Positions 62,959-64,000 of a stretch of DNA of 64,000 nt are shown piece by piece. The position numbers were made by a program, and so were the translations under genes. Position 1 is the stretch's first letter. Each line of letters starts with the position of its first letter. The stretch is from NCBI RefSeq assembly GCF_004792295.1, contig NZ_SRRY01000001.1:1188501-1252500 (forward strand). The letters are read 5' to 3'. This DNA is from Pseudoalteromonas sp. MEBiC 03607. GTDB lineage: Bacteria > Pseudomonadota > Gammaproteobacteria > Enterobacterales > Alteromonadaceae. Under the pieces are notes generated by a model. It was not told where the DNA came from. It worked only from the letters and a program-made list of their open reading frames with translations, and made no database searches.

Positions 62959-64000
62959 GTGAATTTTTTACCATTAAAGCATTATTATCGCTCTTTATCA
63001 GTGGCACTTATTGTGCCACTGATGGTGGCGTTTTTTTTGTGTTTGCATCTTTATAATTTAAAGCTCGAACGTGCTATTGAAAGCAGGCAAAACGGTTTTA
63101 ATAATATCTCTGCACAGCTTAGCCATGCAATGAATGCTGCCAATGGCTTAATAGATACTATGTTCAAGCTCTACGAGCAGCCACTTTCTTATGATTATGC
63201 GCCTAGCTTGGCGCGCAATGTTAATCAGTTTGACCATTATTATTACCAATTGGTAGGTGAGGGGATCGGAGAAGTTGTGGGGCAAGGTCGATTTGCTTCA
63301 ACGCAATTTGCAGTTAATCAATGGCGACAAGTTATAGCCTTAGGTCCATCGTTCAATACCGCACTTTCTTTAATTCAATCACTTGAAGCAGTTGCCTATG
63401 TAAACCAGCAGGGTTTTGTTTTTATTAAACGACGTAATACAACGAAAAGTGAGTTGCTTACGAGTGTTTTAGATAACAAGTTTCGTCCATTGCAACTGAA
63501 TGAAGAGCGGCTTGCTTCAAGCTCTGTTTTGACCATAAACGGTCATGCCTATTTTGCGATTGGTAAACAAAGAGCTGCTGATAGTCAAGATTATATCGTT
63601 TTGATCTATGACCTAGAGGCTATTTCATTGTGGCTTAAGAAGATAGCACCTAGTGATGGTGAGTTTATCTTTATTAATCAAGACAACCAAGTGATTGCTA
63701 GCTCTAAAGAGATATTAAAGAGCGCCATTAATGCGACAGGATATTGGCCAGATATCGTTGAAAGTTCAGGCTCGCGCTATCAAAGTCATTTTGTACAAGA
63801 TACTACCAACTTACCTATTCATACGCGTTTTCACGAATCACTTAGGGCATTGAGTAAGCCTATTGGCTATGACATTTTTTTAGAGTTTATGTTTTTAAGC
63901 GTCTTTTTAGTAATGATGTTTAGTGCCGTGTTTTGGTTAAGCCAACGTATTTTTGTAAAACCCATGACGCATTTGATGAATTATTTAGAGCAGCATGATG
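62959..64000 (+). CDS. Membrane sensor protein, N-terminal part (runs off the window)
   Basis: Open from GTG 62959 (GAGGTAAGG upstream) to the window edge, 347 codons. Helix near residues 12-33, a periplasmic region of about 260 residues, a second helix (FLEFMFLSVFLVMMFSAVFWLS, near 315-335) and then RIFVKPMTHLMNYLEQHD, the start of a HAMP-like linker. The periplasmic part looks like a dCache-type sensor (EFIFINQDNQVIASS). The output domain (GGDEF, EAL or histidine kinase) lies outside. GGDEF or kinase is the likely continuation. Confidence 0.7.
   Translation, partial: MNFLPLKHYYRSLSVALIVPLMVAFFLCLHLYNLKLERAIESRQNGFNNISAQLSHAMNAANGLIDTMFKLYEQPLSYDYAPSLARNVNQFDHYYYQLVGEGIGEVVGQGRFASTQFAVNQWRQVIALGPSFNTALSLIQSLEAVAYVNQQGFVFIKRRNTTKSELLTSVLDNKFRPLQLNEERLASSSVLTINGHAYFAIGKQRAADSQDYIVLIYDLEAISLWLKKIAPSDGEFIFINQDNQVIASSKEILKSAINATGYWPDIVESSGSRYQSHFVQDTTNLPIHTRFHESLRALSKPIGYDIFLEFMFLSVFLVMMFSAVFWLSQRIFVKPMTHLMNYLEQHD

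Noticed and set aside
1..64000. CRISPR arrays, rRNA and tRNA genes
   Set aside because: No regularly spaced repeats and no tRNA or rRNA sequence recognised on either strand; the island did not use a tRNA gene as target.

Overview
The window is chromosomal DNA from a marine gammaproteobacterium, most likely Pseudoalteromonas or a close Alteromonadales relative. This is inferred from the housekeeping block surA-lptD-amgK-murU-djlA, rluA and rapA and from the AT-leaning base use; no rRNA or marker gene is present to fix the genus.

Layout. Positions 1-10.6 kb are ordinary chromosome: outer-membrane biogenesis (surA, lptD), the cell-wall sugar salvage pair amgK-murU, djlA, a DUF3530 protein, rluA and rapA. 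At 10.9 kb a phoH2-type gene (PIN nuclease plus PhoH ATPase) starts, but it is cut after codon 386 and its last 79 codons reappear at 62.66 kb. Between the halves sits a genomic island of about 50.6 kb. Its right end carries four overlapping minus-strand genes: three large tyrosine-recombinase-like proteins and one small coiled-coil protein. This matches the ginABCD operon that defines GInt islands. Both ends carry a 10-bp inverted repeat next to an imperfect direct repeat. Joining 12060 to 62657 restores an in-frame 465-codon phoH with its Walker B motif.

Island cargo, left to right: (1) a complete second PhoH2 gene, whose start overlaps the stop of the chimeric host phoH reading frame (TAATG), so it could be read from the host phoH promoter; (2) four small genes of unknown function that contain two pairs of related proteins; (3) a large copper block: CusCBA efflux with a double-CusF adaptor, two PepSY proteins (one fused to a 2Fe-2S/FAD reductase), CopC, CopD, multicopper oxidase CopA and CopB; (4) a second copper block headed by a MerR-type regulator and a P1B-type Cu ATPase, then a cupredoxin, DUF2933, an ICMT-like methyltransferase, a Met/His-rich periplasmic protein and others; (5) a decayed duplication of regulator, res site, resolvase and cupredoxin sequences; (6) a czcCBA plus CDF-exporter operon facing a PbrR/CadR-like regulator; (7) a resolvase with a three-part res site; (8) a complete QatABCD anti-phage locus; (9) an MntP-type exporter; (10) a short mercury module (merR, merC and a GDCC-motif protein) with no merA; (11) the gin operon.

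How it works together. Copper would be handled in the cytoplasm (P-type ATPase), across the envelope (CusCBA) and in the periplasm (CopABCD and small Cys/His/Met-rich proteins). Zn/Cd/Co/Pb would be handled by CzcCBA and CDF pumps, and Hg and Mn by separate small modules. Three MerR-type promoters with a 19-bp (or 19/20-bp) spacer and a dyad can be read directly. Qat adds phage defence. The island appears built to pay for its own insertion by replacing the gene it breaks. After the island the chromosome resumes with a membrane sensor gene that runs off the window.
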